Position numbers and translations under genes: made by a program. From Burkholderia ubonensis (GTDB lineage Bacteria; Pseudomonadota; Gammaproteobacteria; Burkholderiales; Burkholderiaceae): a stretch of 64,000 nucleotides of DNA. The notes beneath the pieces were generated by a model, which saw only the letters and a list, made by a program, of their open reading frames with translations, ran no database searches and had not been told where the DNA came from. The stretch is taken from assembly GCF_001718695.1 (NCBI RefSeq), contig NZ_CP013422.1, positions 186,001-250,000 of the forward strand, read 5' to 3'. Shown here piece after piece: positions 1 through 8,500 of the stretch (positions are counted from its first letter, which is position 1; every line of letters starts with the position of its first letter).

Positions 1-1361
1 TTGATCGTCGCGAACAGCAGGTTCAGCCCTTCGGCGAGAAGCGGGTGAGCGAGGATCGCGTCGCGCACGGACGTATAAGGCAGCTTGCCGATCATCGCCA
101 TCTGCACGGCCGACATCACTTCGCCCGCGCCCGAGCCGACCATCGTGAAGCCGAGGATCTGGCCGCTGTCGGGTGCGACGAGCGCCTTCATGAAGCCGCG
201 CGTGGTGCCATTGGTGCGCGCGCGCGGCACGGCTGCCATCGGCAGTTTCGCGACGATGACCGGCGTGTTGCGCGCTTTGGCGTCCGTTTCGTTCAGACCG
301 ATGCGCGCCAGCTCCGGATCGGTGAACAACGCGTACGGAATCACCCGCGACGCCGTGCTGCCGCCGCGTCCGTCGATGCCGGCTTTCAGCACGCGATAGT
401 CGTCGAACGACGCATGCGTGAACATCGGCGTGCCGGCCACTTCGCCGATCGCCCAGGTGCGTTGCGCGGTGGTCGCCAGCGTGTCGTCGACCTCGATGAA
501 GCCGCGCGCGTCGCGCTCGACGCCGGCCAGATCGAGGCCGAGGTCGTCGGTGACCGGGCGCCGGCCCGTCGCCACCAGCAGATGGCTGCCTTCGACGGTC
601 GTGCCGTCGGCGAGCACGACCGTGACGCCGGTGCCCGATAGGCCCTCCACGCTGGCAATGCGTGCAGACAGCCGCAACGCGATCCCGTCGGCTTCGAACG
701 CGTTCTGGATCTCGATGCTGACGTCCTCGTCCTCGCGAACCGCGACGCGCGGCGCGTCGTGAATCACTACGACTTCGCTGCCGAGACGCCGGAACGCCTG
801 CGCCATCTCGAGGCCGATGTAGCCGCCGCCGATGACGATCAGCCGTGCCGGCAGCACGTCGAGGCCGAGCGCCTCGACGTGGGTCAGCGGAGCGGCGTCG
901 CGCAGCCCCGGCACGTCGGGGATCGTCGCCACGGTGCCGGTGTTGATGTAGACGTTCTCGCCTTCGAACAGCTGCTCGCTGCCGTCGGCGGCGCGCACGG
1001 CGATGCGCCGCGGCGCGACGAAGCGGCCGGAGCCGATCACCAGATCGAGGCCGGACTGCTCGAACGCGCGGCGGTTGACGTCGACCATCCCGTCGACCAC
1101 GGCGCGGACGTTCGCGTGGACCCGCGCCATGTCGGCCACCGGATGCGCCGTCGCGTCGGCCGAGCGCCACGCATGCATGTTGCGGGCATTCTGGATCAGC
1201 GTCTTGCTCGGAATGCAGGCGACGTTGATGCACGAACCGCCGATCATCCCGCGCTCGATGATGGCCACGCGCTTGCCGCTACGCGCGAGATCCATCGCCA
1301 GCGACTTGCCGCCCTTGCCGCCGCCGAGGAACAGATACTCGTATTGTTTGGGGCTTTCCAT
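1..1361 (-). CDS. Mercuric-reductase-like FAD/NAD(P)H disulfide oxidoreductase (3' end outside window)
   Basis: Flavoprotein of the pyridine nucleotide-disulfide oxidoreductase class I, which passes electrons from NAD(P)H through FAD to a redox-active cysteine pair. The reverse strand is open from ATG at 1361 to the window edge. Visible features are an N-terminal FAD-binding glycine stretch (LGGGKGGKS, residues 12-20), the active-site cysteines C44 and C49 in GGSCINVACIPSK, and a second nucleotide-binding motif (GGGYIGLEMA) in the middle. The usual motif has GC before the second proline; here it is AC, a small deviation. No HMA domain or C-terminal mercury cysteines can be judged because the end is missing. 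It follows two SDR genes on the same strand with a 44-bp gap, so the three are probably cotranscribed. Substrate unknown. Confidence 0.9.
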   Translation of the reverse strand, partial: MESPKQYEYLFLGGGKGGKSLAMDLARSGKRVAIIERGMIGGSCINVACIPSKTLIQNARNMHAWRSADATAHPVADMARVHANVRAVVDGMVDVNRRAFEQSGLDLVIGSGRFVAPRRIAVRAADGSEQLFEGENVYINTGTVATIPDVPGLRDAAPLTHVEALGLDVLPARLIVIGGGYIGLEMAQAFRRLGSEVVVIHDAPRVAVREDEDVSIEIQNAFEADGIALRLSARIASVEGLSGTGVTVVLADGTTVEGSHLLVATGRRPVTDDLGLDLAGVERDARGFIEVDDTLATTAQRTWAIGEVAGTPMFTHASFDDYRVLKAGIDGRGGSTASRVIPYALFTDPELARIGLNETDAKARNTPVIVAKLPMAAVPRARTNGTTRGFMKALVAPDSGQILGFTMVGSGAGEVMSAVQMAMIGKLPYTSVRDAILAHPLLAEGLNLLFATI

Positions 1362-1405
1362 GACGCGACTCCTCAGGTTGTCCAAAAGATCGAATCCGCG
1401 AGGAC

Positions 1406-2167
1406 TCACGCGACCGGAATGGGGTTTTCCGCGAGCGCCTGATTGAACTGCTCGACGAATGCATGCTCGTTCGGGCCGACGTTGTTGCGCAGCGGCTGTG
1501 CGATCTCGACCACGACTTCGGTCGTCGCGGTTTCGAGACGCTGGATCGTCTCCGCGATGAACGCGTCGAGCGGCATCGCGCGCGGATCGCCGCTCTTGTG
1601 GACGAGGTCCGTATCGACCCACGGCGGCGCGATTTCGAGCACCCGCACGCTCGTGTCGCGCAATGCGAAGCGCTGCGACAGCGTGTACGAGTGAATCGCC
1701 GCCTTGGTGGCCGAGTAGAGCGCGGTGGACGCAAGCGGCACGTAGGCGAGAACGGAGCTGTTGTTGATGATGTACGACTCCGGTTGCGCCTTCAGATGCT
1801 CGACGAGCGCGGCGCTCAGGCGCACCGGGCCGAGCAGGTTGGTGTTCACGAGCCGCACGGCCTGGGCATCGTCGAGCGCACCGGCGGCATCGTCGAACGG
1901 CATGATGCCCGCGTTGTTGACGAGGACGTTCAAGGTCGGATAGTCGGCGATCAGCTGGCGTGCGACGCGCTCGATCTGCTGCGCGTCGCCGACGTCCAGC
2001 TCCACCGTGTCGATGCCCGGATTCGCGGCGGCGATCTCGTCGAGCAGGGCGCGGCGACGCCCGGCGACGATCACCTTGTTGCCGCGCCGATGAAGGTTTT
2101 CAGCGAGTGCGCGGCCGATGCCCGAGGTACCGCCGGTGATGAAGATGGTGTTACCGGTGAGTTTCAT
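1406..2167 (-). CDS. DltE-like short-chain dehydrogenase/reductase
   Basis: Classical SDR of 253 residues, NAD(P)-dependent. The cofactor motif is TGGTSGIG near residue 11, followed by NNAG (residues about 84-87), a catalytic serine in NNSSVLAY and the YSATK Tyr/Lys pair. The DltE-type ending EIAPPWVDTDL then a Met/Leu-rich tail is visible. The ATG at 2167 was chosen because AAGGAA lies 8 bases upstream and the upstream reading frame has no SDR homology. It sits between another SDR gene and the disulfide oxidoreductase gene, all on the minus strand, consistent with one operon. The substrate cannot be read from the sequence. Confidence 0.92.
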   Translation of the reverse strand: MKLTGNTIFITGGTSGIGRALAENLHRRGNKVIVAGRRRALLDEIAAANPGIDTVELDVGDAQQIERVARQLIADYPTLNVLVNNAGIMPFDDAAGALDDAQAVRLVNTNLLGPVRLSAALVEHLKAQPESYIINNSSVLAYVPLASTALYSATKAAIHSYTLSQRFALRDTSVRVLEIAPPWVDTDLVHKSGDPRAMPLDAFIAETIQRLETATTEVVVEIAQPLRNNVGPNEHAFVEQFNQALAENPIPVA

Positions 2168-2223
2168 GATCGTGGTTCCTTTGAATGATTGACTTGAGCG
2201 GTTGCGAAGTTGGATGACCGAGG

Positions 2224-3024
2224 TCAGTGCGTGACGGCGTAACGTGCGGCGACGGTGCTGTTCGACAGATGGGGCGTCATGACGCGACGGGCGGCGTCGT
2301 AGGCATCCCATTCTTCCGCTGCGTGCAGCGACGGAATCGTGACCAGCTCGTGACGGTCGAAGCCGGTCAGCGCGGCGTCGACGAGGTCGGACGCCGACAT
2401 CACGATCTCCTTCGGCAGGTTGTCGAGCGGCAGGCTGCCGTTGTCCCAGAACTCGGTGGCCGTCGCGCCGGGCAGAACGGCCTGCACCTGCACGCCTTTG
2501 TCGGCGAGCTCGTGATGCAGCGACTGCGTGAAGGCGAGCGTGAACGCCTTGCTGCCGCCGTACACGCCGTTCAGCAGCTCGGGGCCGATCGCGACGATCG
2601 ACGAGATGTTGATGATCGCGCCGTGACCGCGCGCGACGAAGCCCGGTGCGGCGGCATAGGTCAGACGCGTCAGCGCGGTGACGTTGAGGTCGATCATGCG
2701 CGTCATGGCGTCGACGTCGCTTTCGAGCAGCGGCTTGTGCGTGCCGGCACCGGCGTTGTTCACCAGCATCGTGATGCTCGCGTCGGTGCGCAGCTTCGCT
2801 TCGATCTCGGCGAGCGCGCGAGGATCGCCGAGGTCGGCGGCGATCACTTCGACGTTGCGGTGCGTGTCGTCGGTGATGCGCTTGGCGAAGTCGTTGAGCC
2901 GGTCGCGATTGCGGGCGACGAGGACGAGATCGAAGCCGCGGCGTGCGAGCCGTTGCGCATAGATCGCGCCGATGCCCGACGATGCGCCGGTGATGAGTGC
3001 GGTGCCTTGATGTGCTTGCGTCAT
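2224..3024 (-). CDS. Short-chain dehydrogenase/reductase (SDR)
   Basis: SDR of 266 residues. TGASSGIG at the N-terminus binds NAD(P); NNAGAGTH, ISSIVAIG and YGGSKAF supply the Asn-Ser-Tyr-Lys catalytic set. The DltE/YqjQ-like pattern LITGASSGIGAIYAQRLA followed by DLVLVARN points to short-chain reductases of broad specificity. ATG at 3024 begins right at the Rossmann fold and has a GGAG about 9 bases upstream. It is first gene of the presumed three-gene oxidoreductase operon (56-bp gap to the next SDR), so the promoter should lie in 3025-3200. Confidence 0.92.
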   Translation of the reverse strand: MTQAHQGTALITGASSGIGAIYAQRLARRGFDLVLVARNRDRLNDFAKRITDDTHRNVEVIAADLGDPRALAEIEAKLRTDASITMLVNNAGAGTHKPLLESDVDAMTRMIDLNVTALTRLTYAAAPGFVARGHGAIINISSIVAIGPELLNGVYGGSKAFTLAFTQSLHHELADKGVQVQAVLPGATATEFWDNGSLPLDNLPKEIVMSASDLVDAALTGFDRHELVTIPSLHAAEEWDAYDAARRVMTPHLSNSTVAARYAVTH

Positions 3025-3507
3025 GCTGTTGCTCCGGTGAGGGTGTCGAAGTGCTCGACACGGGCCGGGGAAGCGCATGAGCCGCTTGCGTGATGCCGGT
3101 GGCTCGGTGCTGCATGCGCTTCCTCGTTCGTGTCGAGGTAGTGCGATGCAGTGTATGAGTCGTATGGCGGGTCGATCAACGCGCCCCGCCCATAAACTCA
3201 ATTCATCCAGCATGAATACTGAATCGGCGCACGCAGTTCGGCCAGCGCGGCGGGCGCAATCGCGTGCAGCGACGCCTTTCCGATGAGCCGCGTGGCGTCG
3301 TCATGGTGTATTCGCACCGGCTCCAACCATTCAACGCACCTATACGCAGGTATAGAGCGGCCGTTTGGGCGGGCGCGGCAGACCATCATCGATGCGTGAA
3401 TGCTGTTTTCGGAAATACGCCATTGAGCGCGGGTAGGCGCTTGTCTACCATTCGTTCGGGTTTCAGCCCTTGTCGAATTTCCACCAACGTCTTTTGAGGA
3501 GCCTGTG
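3025..3507. other. Intergenic region between divergent genes
   Basis: About 480 bp without a convincing gene. It separates the minus-strand SDR operon from the plus-strand BON gene and should hold both promoters. The reading frames here are short and lack family features or good ribosome-binding sites. I see no clear operator palindrome. Confidence 0.5.
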
Positions 3508-3876
3508 ATGAAGAAGATTGTCGCGTCGGTACTGTACGTAACGTATTTGGCTTTCGGCGTGTCCGCCCATGCAGCGGAACAGGATGCCGCTCCGTCTTCT
3601 GATGCGGTCGTCAGTCAGAAAGAAGTGAAGAAGGCCGAACGAAAGACCGAACGCGCTGCCGATCGGGCGCTGTCGCGGAAAATCGTTTGGGCGTTGTCGA
3701 AAACGAAAGGGCTGAACGCGGTGAATGCGCGGGTGCTGGTCCGCCATGGCGTCGTGACGCTGACCGGATACGTGCCCGACAGCGAACAGGTGCAGCTCGC
3801 CGGCGACAGTGCGGCGCGCGTCGCGGGCGTGACGTCCGTGGTCAACAACCTGGTGCCGGGCGAACCGGGCCGGTGA
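3508..3876 (+). CDS. Periplasmic BON-domain protein
   Basis: Small exported protein of 122 residues: a Sec signal peptide (MKKIVASVLYVTYLAFGVSAHA), a charged linker rich in Lys/Glu/Arg, then one BON domain (ALSKTKGLNAVNARVLVRHGVVTLTGYVPD...GVTSVVNNLV). BON domains bind phospholipid surfaces and occur in osmotic or envelope-stress proteins such as OsmY. A GTG at 3505 is also possible, but the ATG at 3508 has better spacing (6 bases) to GAGGAG at 3496-3501. Monocistronic. Function beyond envelope association is not visible. Confidence 0.88.
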   Translation: MKKIVASVLYVTYLAFGVSAHAAEQDAAPSSDAVVSQKEVKKAERKTERAADRALSRKIVWALSKTKGLNAVNARVLVRHGVVTLTGYVPDSEQVQLAGDSAARVAGVTSVVNNLVPGEPGR

Positions 3877-4148
3877 TTTCGCTCGCACACGTCGGTGTCG
3901 ATTCACATGTTGGTGCGCGAGATCGATTCAAAGCGATGTCTGCCATGCGCACGTGACGACGAAGTCGATATCAGCTTCGACGACAAGAGTGCAAGGAAAA
4001 ATCGGTATTGCGCGATGGCGCGTATTCGATCCTTGTCACGTTTGATCCGCAGTAAAGGCTCGGAATGCGGGCATTGGCCCGCGCTCCGCGCTATTGCGCC
4101 GACCTTCATCGGGCGGCTCCCGATTATCCAGCCTAGTGAGATATATAT

Positions 4149-4685
4149 ATGACCCGCTTGACCACCTTGAAGCCGTCGGAAGCAACCGGCGAAACCGCAG
4201 TCGTGTTCAACCAGATCAAGGCCGCGATCGGCAAGGTCCCGAACGCCTACGCGACCATCGGCACGCACAGTCCGGCCGGTCTCGCGGCGATGCTGAACGT
4301 CGACGCCGCGATCGCCGCAAGTTCGCTGGAGCAGGCCGATGTCGAGGCGGTGCGCCTCGCAGTCAGCGCGCTGTCCGGCTGCGATTACTGCCTGGCCGCC
4401 CATACGATGATCGGCAAGATGGCCGGCCTCGCGCCGGACGCGATGAAGCAGATCCGCGCCGGCCACGCAACCGGCGATGCGCGCCGCGATGCGTTGCTCG
4501 CGTTCGTGCGCTCGATCGTGACGAGCCGCGATACGGTGCCCGCTGCCGTGCTCGACGCAGTGCTGGAAGCAGGGTTCACGGAGCGCCAGGTGATCGAGAC
4601 GATCCTGGTCGTCACATCGATCACGTTCACGAATCTGGTAAACCGTGTGAACGACACGACGCTGGATTTTCCGGCGGTCGATTGA
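4149..4685 (+). CDS. Carboxymuconolactone decarboxylase / AhpD-like peroxidase family protein
   Basis: 178-residue protein of the CMD/AhpD fold. The peroxidatic signature SALSGCDYCLAAHT gives C78-x2-C81 and H85, the arrangement that reduces hydroperoxides in AhpD-like enzymes; this argues for an alkylhydroperoxidase-like activity rather than decarboxylation. Standard length for single-domain members. Upstream is an AT-rich run (atatatat) ending near the ATG; no strong Shine-Dalgarno is visible. Followed on the same strand by an ABM monooxygenase gene (175-bp gap), a common oxidative-stress neighbourhood. Confidence 0.92.
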   Translation: MTRLTTLKPSEATGETAVVFNQIKAAIGKVPNAYATIGTHSPAGLAAMLNVDAAIAASSLEQADVEAVRLAVSALSGCDYCLAAHTMIGKMAGLAPDAMKQIRAGHATGDARRDALLAFVRSIVTSRDTVPAAVLDAVLEAGFTERQVIETILVVTSITFTNLVNRVNDTTLDFPAVD

Positions 4686-4860
4686 GCGCGTGCGTATCCG
4701 GCTCGATTTGCACGGCATGACGCCGTGCTCGCGAGCTGGTGCGCTCCGATATCGCGACGCAGCTGCGTGTCGTGCGGAATGCTCGCCGTCGCTGCGTTCT
4801 GAAGCGATGCAACGCGCGCGCTCGCGCACGAAACGATCCAGTGGCGAATGGAGGCCATCG

Positions 4861-5148
4861 ATGTCGAAGCAGTATGTGGTTGCCACGATTACCGCAGATC
4901 CGCGACACGTCGCGGCGGTGGAAGATGCGCTGTTGGCGGCAGTACCGGCCGTTCGAAACGAAGACGGGTGCGAGCAGTACGAGCTGCATCGACACCGCGA
5001 CGCGTTTCATCGCTTCACGATGATCGAGCGTTGGCGGGATGAGCATGCGCTGCACGTGCATGGCGAAGCGCCGGCATTCCAGACGCTGGCGCGTGCGCTC
5101 GACGGTAAGGCGACGCTCCAAGTCGTGTTGCTCGAGAAGCTGATTTGA
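4861..5148 (+). CDS. Antibiotic biosynthesis monooxygenase (ABM) domain protein
   Basis: 95-residue dimeric alpha-beta barrel protein of the ABM/YgiN type. The sequence runs KQYVVATITADPRH, NEDGCEQYELHRH, FTMIERWRDEHALHVHGEAP, TLQVVLLEKL, the usual order of strands and helices with the conserved E-R-W and H-x-x-x-P positions. Members are cofactor-free quinol or antibiotic monooxygenases; the substrate here is unknown. ATG at 4861 is preceded by TGGAGG. A strong terminator follows at 5175. Confidence 0.9.
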   Translation: MSKQYVVATITADPRHVAAVEDALLAAVPAVRNEDGCEQYELHRHRDAFHRFTMIERWRDEHALHVHGEAPAFQTLARALDGKATLQVVLLEKLI

Positions 5149-5174
5149 GCTCGTCGAGATCGGTTCTGAAACGG

Positions 5175-5200
5175 ACGGCGGCCGGATTTCCGGCCGCCGT
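5175..5200 (+). terminator. Rho-independent terminator after the ABM gene
   Basis: Perfect 11-bp GC-rich stem (arms 5175-5185 and 5190-5200) with a 4-base loop, followed by TTATT. It lies 27 bp after the ABM stop codon and fits transcription ending of the CMD-ABM unit. Confidence 0.85.
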
Positions 5201-5333
5201 TATTCATTGTGGCGATGGAAGCGGGACCGCGGCGCGCGCCTGATTCACGGACAGCCTGAGCAGATATGCGATCAATGTCGCGAGCAGCCCCTAGAGAGGT
5301 TGCTGCTGCAACACCGCCTATGCGGGCGCGAGG

Positions 5334-5585
5334 TCAGAGGTCATGTCTGGATTCCGTTTTGTCGCGAGCGTTGCTGAGCCGCTGCATGAGCCAGTCGGTC
5401 GCCAACTGATCGAAAGCCGTCATCGCCCGGTAGCCGCGGGCACGAACAACATGGCGAGCCACGACAGCAGGCTTTTGCTCGAATCCTTCGAACTCCGGCG
5501 ATGGTCCGCCTTTCCAGATCAGGAGGCCCGGCAGGAGCAGCTCGCCGACGAGAAGGGTCGACAACGCATTCAACATGATCGCCAT
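5334..5585 (-). CDS. Hypothetical small membrane protein
   Basis: An 83-residue reading frame beginning MAIMLNALSTLLVGELLLPGLLIW, a plausible single membrane segment or signal anchor, then a hydrophilic tail with WLMQRLSNARDKTE. I do not recognise the family. The only ribosome-site-like bases (GAGG) are too close to the ATG at 5585, though a second ATG three codons in has better spacing. It is the only frame with a sensible protein pattern in the 5201-5837 gap; otherwise that gap seems empty. Confidence 0.3.
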   Translation of the reverse strand: MAIMLNALSTLLVGELLLPGLLIWKGGPSPEFEGFEQKPAVVARHVVRARGYRAMTAFDQLATDWLMQRLSNARDKTESRHDL

Positions 5586-5837
5586 GCCTCGAGAGGAAGA
5601 AGCGAACGCGCTTACGCGGTCGCAACGGTCATCCGGATTGTCGTCGGTCGCCCGGCGGTCGAGTAGCCGCAGATGGCGAGTAAGAGTTTCTGCAATGGAA
5701 GGAAAAAGCAGTTGCCGACCGCTGCGAAACGCTGGCCCGGCTGTGCGATGAACCGGGCCAGCGACGGCCGCGATGCCTGCACGCATCGTCGCGGCGCGCC
5801 GCGCGACGCGGAGGTCTGCGTGGCTTCGACGGCTTCT

Positions 5838-7049
5838 TCATGATTGAAGCGATGGGGGCGCGGGCGACACGTCGGCGCTGCGCTTCGCATTGACCGACGC
5901 GCGCGACACGAGCAGGCTGCCGGTCGCCAGCGCGAGGAACGCGAGCGAACTGCCGATCGAGCCTGTCAGGCCGAACGCGGGATAGACCCAGCCCGCAACG
6001 GCGGAGCCGACGCCGATTCCGCAAAACACGAAGGATGCCGTCAAGGCCAGTGCGATGCCGCGCCATTGCGGCACGAGTTCGACGATGCGGCGCTGCTGCG
6101 ACGGCCACAGCAGGTCGGTTGCGAACGCCCACACGACCAGCGCGACGAACAGCAGGCGCAGGCTCGGCGGCGTGAAGCGGAGAAACACGAGGTCGAGCGC
6201 GAGCAATGCGAGGCCGGCGAACAGCATCGCTTCGGCGCTATAGCGACGCGCGGCGCGCGTCACGAACAGGTTGCCGGCGATGCCCGCGGCGCCCAATACG
6301 ACGAGCGCGGTCGATACCGTATTGGCGCCTGCATGGAACGCGTCGCGAATGATGGGCGCGATGAAGGCGTAGGTCGAGTAGACGCCGGCCGCGATGAAGA
6401 AGACGACGAGGAACGCGCTGAGCGTATCGGTGCGCGTCAGGAGCGCCGAAACCGTCGCGAAATCGATGTTCTCGCCCTGGCTCGTGTCCGGGATCAGGCG
6501 GAGGATCAGCGCGGCGGTTACTGCGCCGGCGAGCCCGATGACGAGAAAGAGCACGCGAGCGCCCCATGCGTGCGCGATCCATGCGGACAGCGGCATGCCC
6601 ACCAGGCCGGCGACGCTCAGGCCGAGCAGCACGACGGCGATCGCGCTGCCCTGTTGCTCGCGTTCGACGAGGCTCGAGCCCAATGCGCCGAGCACGGGGC
6701 CGATGAAGCCTGCACCGAGGCCCATCAGCACGCGCGACAGCAGCAGCACCGGGTAATTCGGCGCGGCCGCGAGCAGCAGCGCCGCCGCACTGAACAGTGT
6801 CAGGCCGAGCAGCACCTGGCGACGACGCGGCAGATGGCCGAAGCCGACCTGCAGCAGCGGCGCGGCGAACGCGAAGGTGACGCCGAACACGGTGACGAGG
6901 TAGACGCTTTGCGAATCCGCGAGCCCCCACTGACGCGAGATCGAATCGAGGCTGCCGACGACGGAGAGCGCACCGGTCGCCTGGACGAAGTATGCGAGGC
7001 TGAGGATGCGAAGCGCGCGTGCCGTGCGCGCGGGGAGGGGCGTAGTCAT
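5838..7049 (-). CDS. MFS transporter (drug/metabolite exporter, AraJ/NepI-like)
   Basis: 403-residue inner-membrane protein with twelve predicted hydrophobic segments. Visible MFS signatures include the loop 2-3 motif (GFGHLPRRRQVLLG) and the motif-C-like stretch in the fifth segment (GLSVAGLVGMPLSAWIA), which marks proton antiporters. The pattern fits the DHA1 group (AraJ, NepI, sugar-efflux proteins). A TetR gene follows the leader on the same strand upstream, with TetR-like operator half-sites between them, so expression is probably controlled by that repressor. Substrate unknown. Confidence 0.9.
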   Translation of the reverse strand: MTTPLPARTARALRILSLAYFVQATGALSVVGSLDSISRQWGLADSQSVYLVTVFGVTFAFAAPLLQVGFGHLPRRRQVLLGLTLFSAAALLLAAAPNYPVLLLSRVLMGLGAGFIGPVLGALGSSLVEREQQGSAIAVVLLGLSVAGLVGMPLSAWIAHAWGARVLFLVIGLAGAVTAALILRLIPDTSQGENIDFATVSALLTRTDTLSAFLVVFFIAAGVYSTYAFIAPIIRDAFHAGANTVSTALVVLGAAGIAGNLFVTRAARRYSAEAMLFAGLALLALDLVFLRFTPPSLRLLFVALVVWAFATDLLWPSQQRRIVELVPQWRGIALALTASFVFCGIGVGSAVAGWVYPAFGLTGSIGSSLAFLALATGSLLVSRASVNAKRSADVSPAPPSLQS

Positions 7050-7124
7050 GTGTGGGTCCTTTTCAAGGCCGGTGGCCTGGGAGCATGCGGGCCGGGAAAC
7101 TGGATGGATGCGCGGGGCAGCCGG

Positions 7125-7250
7125 TCAACGGTGCGTGCGACCGTGGGTCAGAAGCACGGGCACACGGCGCGTGGCCGGTGAACCGGAGTCCCGGAACGAC
7201 ACGCCGCCGGACATGTTGCCGAAATTGATGGGGCGGATCTTCAGGGCCAT
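7125..7250 (-). CDS. Possible 41-aa leader peptide upstream of the MFS gene
   Basis: Short reading frame starting MALKIRPINFGNMSGGVSF and ending HGRTHR, with GGAG placed 7 bases before the ATG at 7250. It lies between the two TetR-like half-sites and the MFS gene, on the same strand, so it would be first in the repressed transcript. The tail (VPVLLTHG) resembles the first strand of an alpha/beta hydrolase, so it could be a truncated gene rather than a true leader. No family recognised. Confidence 0.4.
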   Translation of the reverse strand: MALKIRPINFGNMSGGVSFRDSGSPATRRVPVLLTHGRTHR

Positions 7251-7282
7251 GGCTGCTCTCCGCTTGGATCGATGCTTATTGA

Positions 7283-7297
7283 ACTGACCGGTTCAGT
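7283..7297. promoter_or_regulatory. Likely TetR operator upstream of the MFS transcript
   Basis: ACTGACCGGTTCAGT forms an imperfect inverted repeat (CTGA/TCAG arms). The half CGGTTCAG at 7289-7296 recurs exactly at 7339-7346. The sites stand just upstream of the small ORF and MFS gene and fit binding by the adjacent TetR protein. Confidence 0.5.
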
Positions 7298-7331
7298 ATG
7301 GGTGAGTGGCGGGCGGCGGACAAATTAAAAA

Positions 7332-7346
7332 AACCAATCGGTTCAG
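7332..7346. promoter_or_regulatory. Second TetR half-site
   Basis: AACCAATCGGTTCAG contains the AACC/GGTT inverted arms and the exact CGGTTCAG octamer also found at 7289. Together with the site at 7283 it frames the probable promoter of the MFS transcript. Confidence 0.45.
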
Positions 7347-7388
7347 AAAGGGTGGGCTATCGGTCCGTGCTGCGCGCGGCGTGGCGCT

Positions 7389-7937
7389 TCAGAGGAGGCG
7401 CAGCGCCTGCATGAACGCGCCGACGGCGTCGCTTTCCGCCAGCTCGGGCAGATTGCGTTCGATGCAATAGCCGGCGAAGAACACCGAGACGATCGTGGCG
7501 ATGGTTGCGGCGGGGAGTGTGTGAGGCTCGGCGTCGATGTTTTCGATGATCTGCGGCATCAGCCGGTGGTGGTACGCGGCGAGCACGTCGCGCACGCGCT
7601 CGGACAGCGACGGGAATTCGCGGATCGAATTGACCGAGAAACAGCCGACGCAGCCGTTGTCTTGCGGGTCGCCGAGGCGCAGAAAGCGCTCGATGTTGGC
7701 GTAGCCCTTCGGTTCCGCGGTGAGGATCCGCAGCGCGCCACGATGCTCGTAGTAATAGAGCAGGCTGTGCAGAAACAGGTCTTCCTTGTCCTCGAACTCG
7801 GAATAGAGCCCGGACTTGTTGACGCCGGTCGCCTGTTCCAGCTGCTGAAGCGATGTGCCGGCGGAGCCGTATTTCCAGAAGACCGGGAGCGCCTTTTCCA
7901 ACACGCCTTCGCGGCTGAATTTTTTCGGTCTGCCCAT
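7389..7937 (-). CDS. TetR/AcrR-family transcriptional repressor
   Basis: 182-residue regulator. Residues 1-50 are a TetR helix-turn-helix (GRPKKFSREGVLEKALPVFWKYGSAGTSLQQLEQATGVNKSGLYSEFEDKEDLF); the rest is a TetR_C effector domain with the CVGCFSVNS motif common in Burkholderia homologues. It is oriented in line with the MFS gene and has an inverted repeat 37 bp upstream of its own start (7974-7995) that shares the CCG..CGG core with sites near the MFS promoter. Likely a local, autoregulated repressor of the exporter; inducer unknown. Confidence 0.9.
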   Translation of the reverse strand: MGRPKKFSREGVLEKALPVFWKYGSAGTSLQQLEQATGVNKSGLYSEFEDKEDLFLHSLLYYYEHRGALRILTAEPKGYANIERFLRLGDPQDNGCVGCFSVNSIREFPSLSERVRDVLAAYHHRLMPQIIENIDAEPHTLPAATIATIVSVFFAGYCIERNLPELAESDAVGAFMQALRLL

Positions 7938-7973
7938 GGGGGGTCATCTCTCTCGAGGTGGGATATGCGGGGA

Positions 7974-7995
7974 TTTTAAACCGAACGGTTTTAAA
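7974..7995. promoter_or_regulatory. Operator-like palindrome upstream of tetR
   Basis: Two 10-base arms (7974-7983 and 7986-7995), nine of ten positions complementary, with core AAACCG-AA-CGGTTT. The position just upstream of the TetR start is typical of autorepression, and the CGGTT half matches the MFS-side sites. Confidence 0.6.
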
Positions 7996-8500
7996 TGGGG
8001 GTAAGGGGGGCGTGGGACCGGCCCGTTTGCGGGAGGAGATGGGTTGTGGCTGGCCAGGCTGGGAGGCTTGGAAGCTCGCGTGAGATTCCTGCACACGGCG
8101 AATGCGTTGTCCTTTCGTCAGCGCCCCTGGTCTTGCACCAGCTTTCGAAAGTTCGACGCGAGTGACGCGAACGCAATGTGCTTGCAGCACTGAACGCAGG
8201 GTTGGTGTCCTGGCGCTCCATTTCGTCCGTGATTTCCAGCCGCGACGTTGGTTTTCACTTCCGGCGTCGGGTAACGAAGCAACGTGCGGTGCAACCGTGC
8301 ACGCGCGATCTCACGATTTCGTGCCAAGCGATCGCGCAGAAGTAAAACCATCGCGCCCGCTGTCGTGCACGTACCCGTGACCGGACGCAAGAACGTTCAG
8401 CAGCCGGCTGGCGACGATAAACAGATGTCTTTCAAGTTACGGCTGCACATTCTTGTGCCGGCTTCAGTTCCTCGCCGGCGCACATATAACTGATCTCAAT
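7996..8500. other. Intergenic region, no gene recognised
   Basis: About 500 bp between the TetR gene promoter and the GST gene end. Reading frames are short, without family patterns or good ribosome-binding sites. It may be decayed coding DNA, but I cannot identify a parent gene. Confidence 0.4.

Noticed and set aside
5844..7181. Long plus-strand frame opposite the MFS gene
   Set aside because: Composition (Arg, Glu, Gln-rich without hydrophobic core) is typical of antisense to a GC-rich membrane-protein gene.
8100..8500. Small genes on either strand between TetR and GST
   Set aside because: Frames are short, without ribosome-binding sites or protein-like composition.
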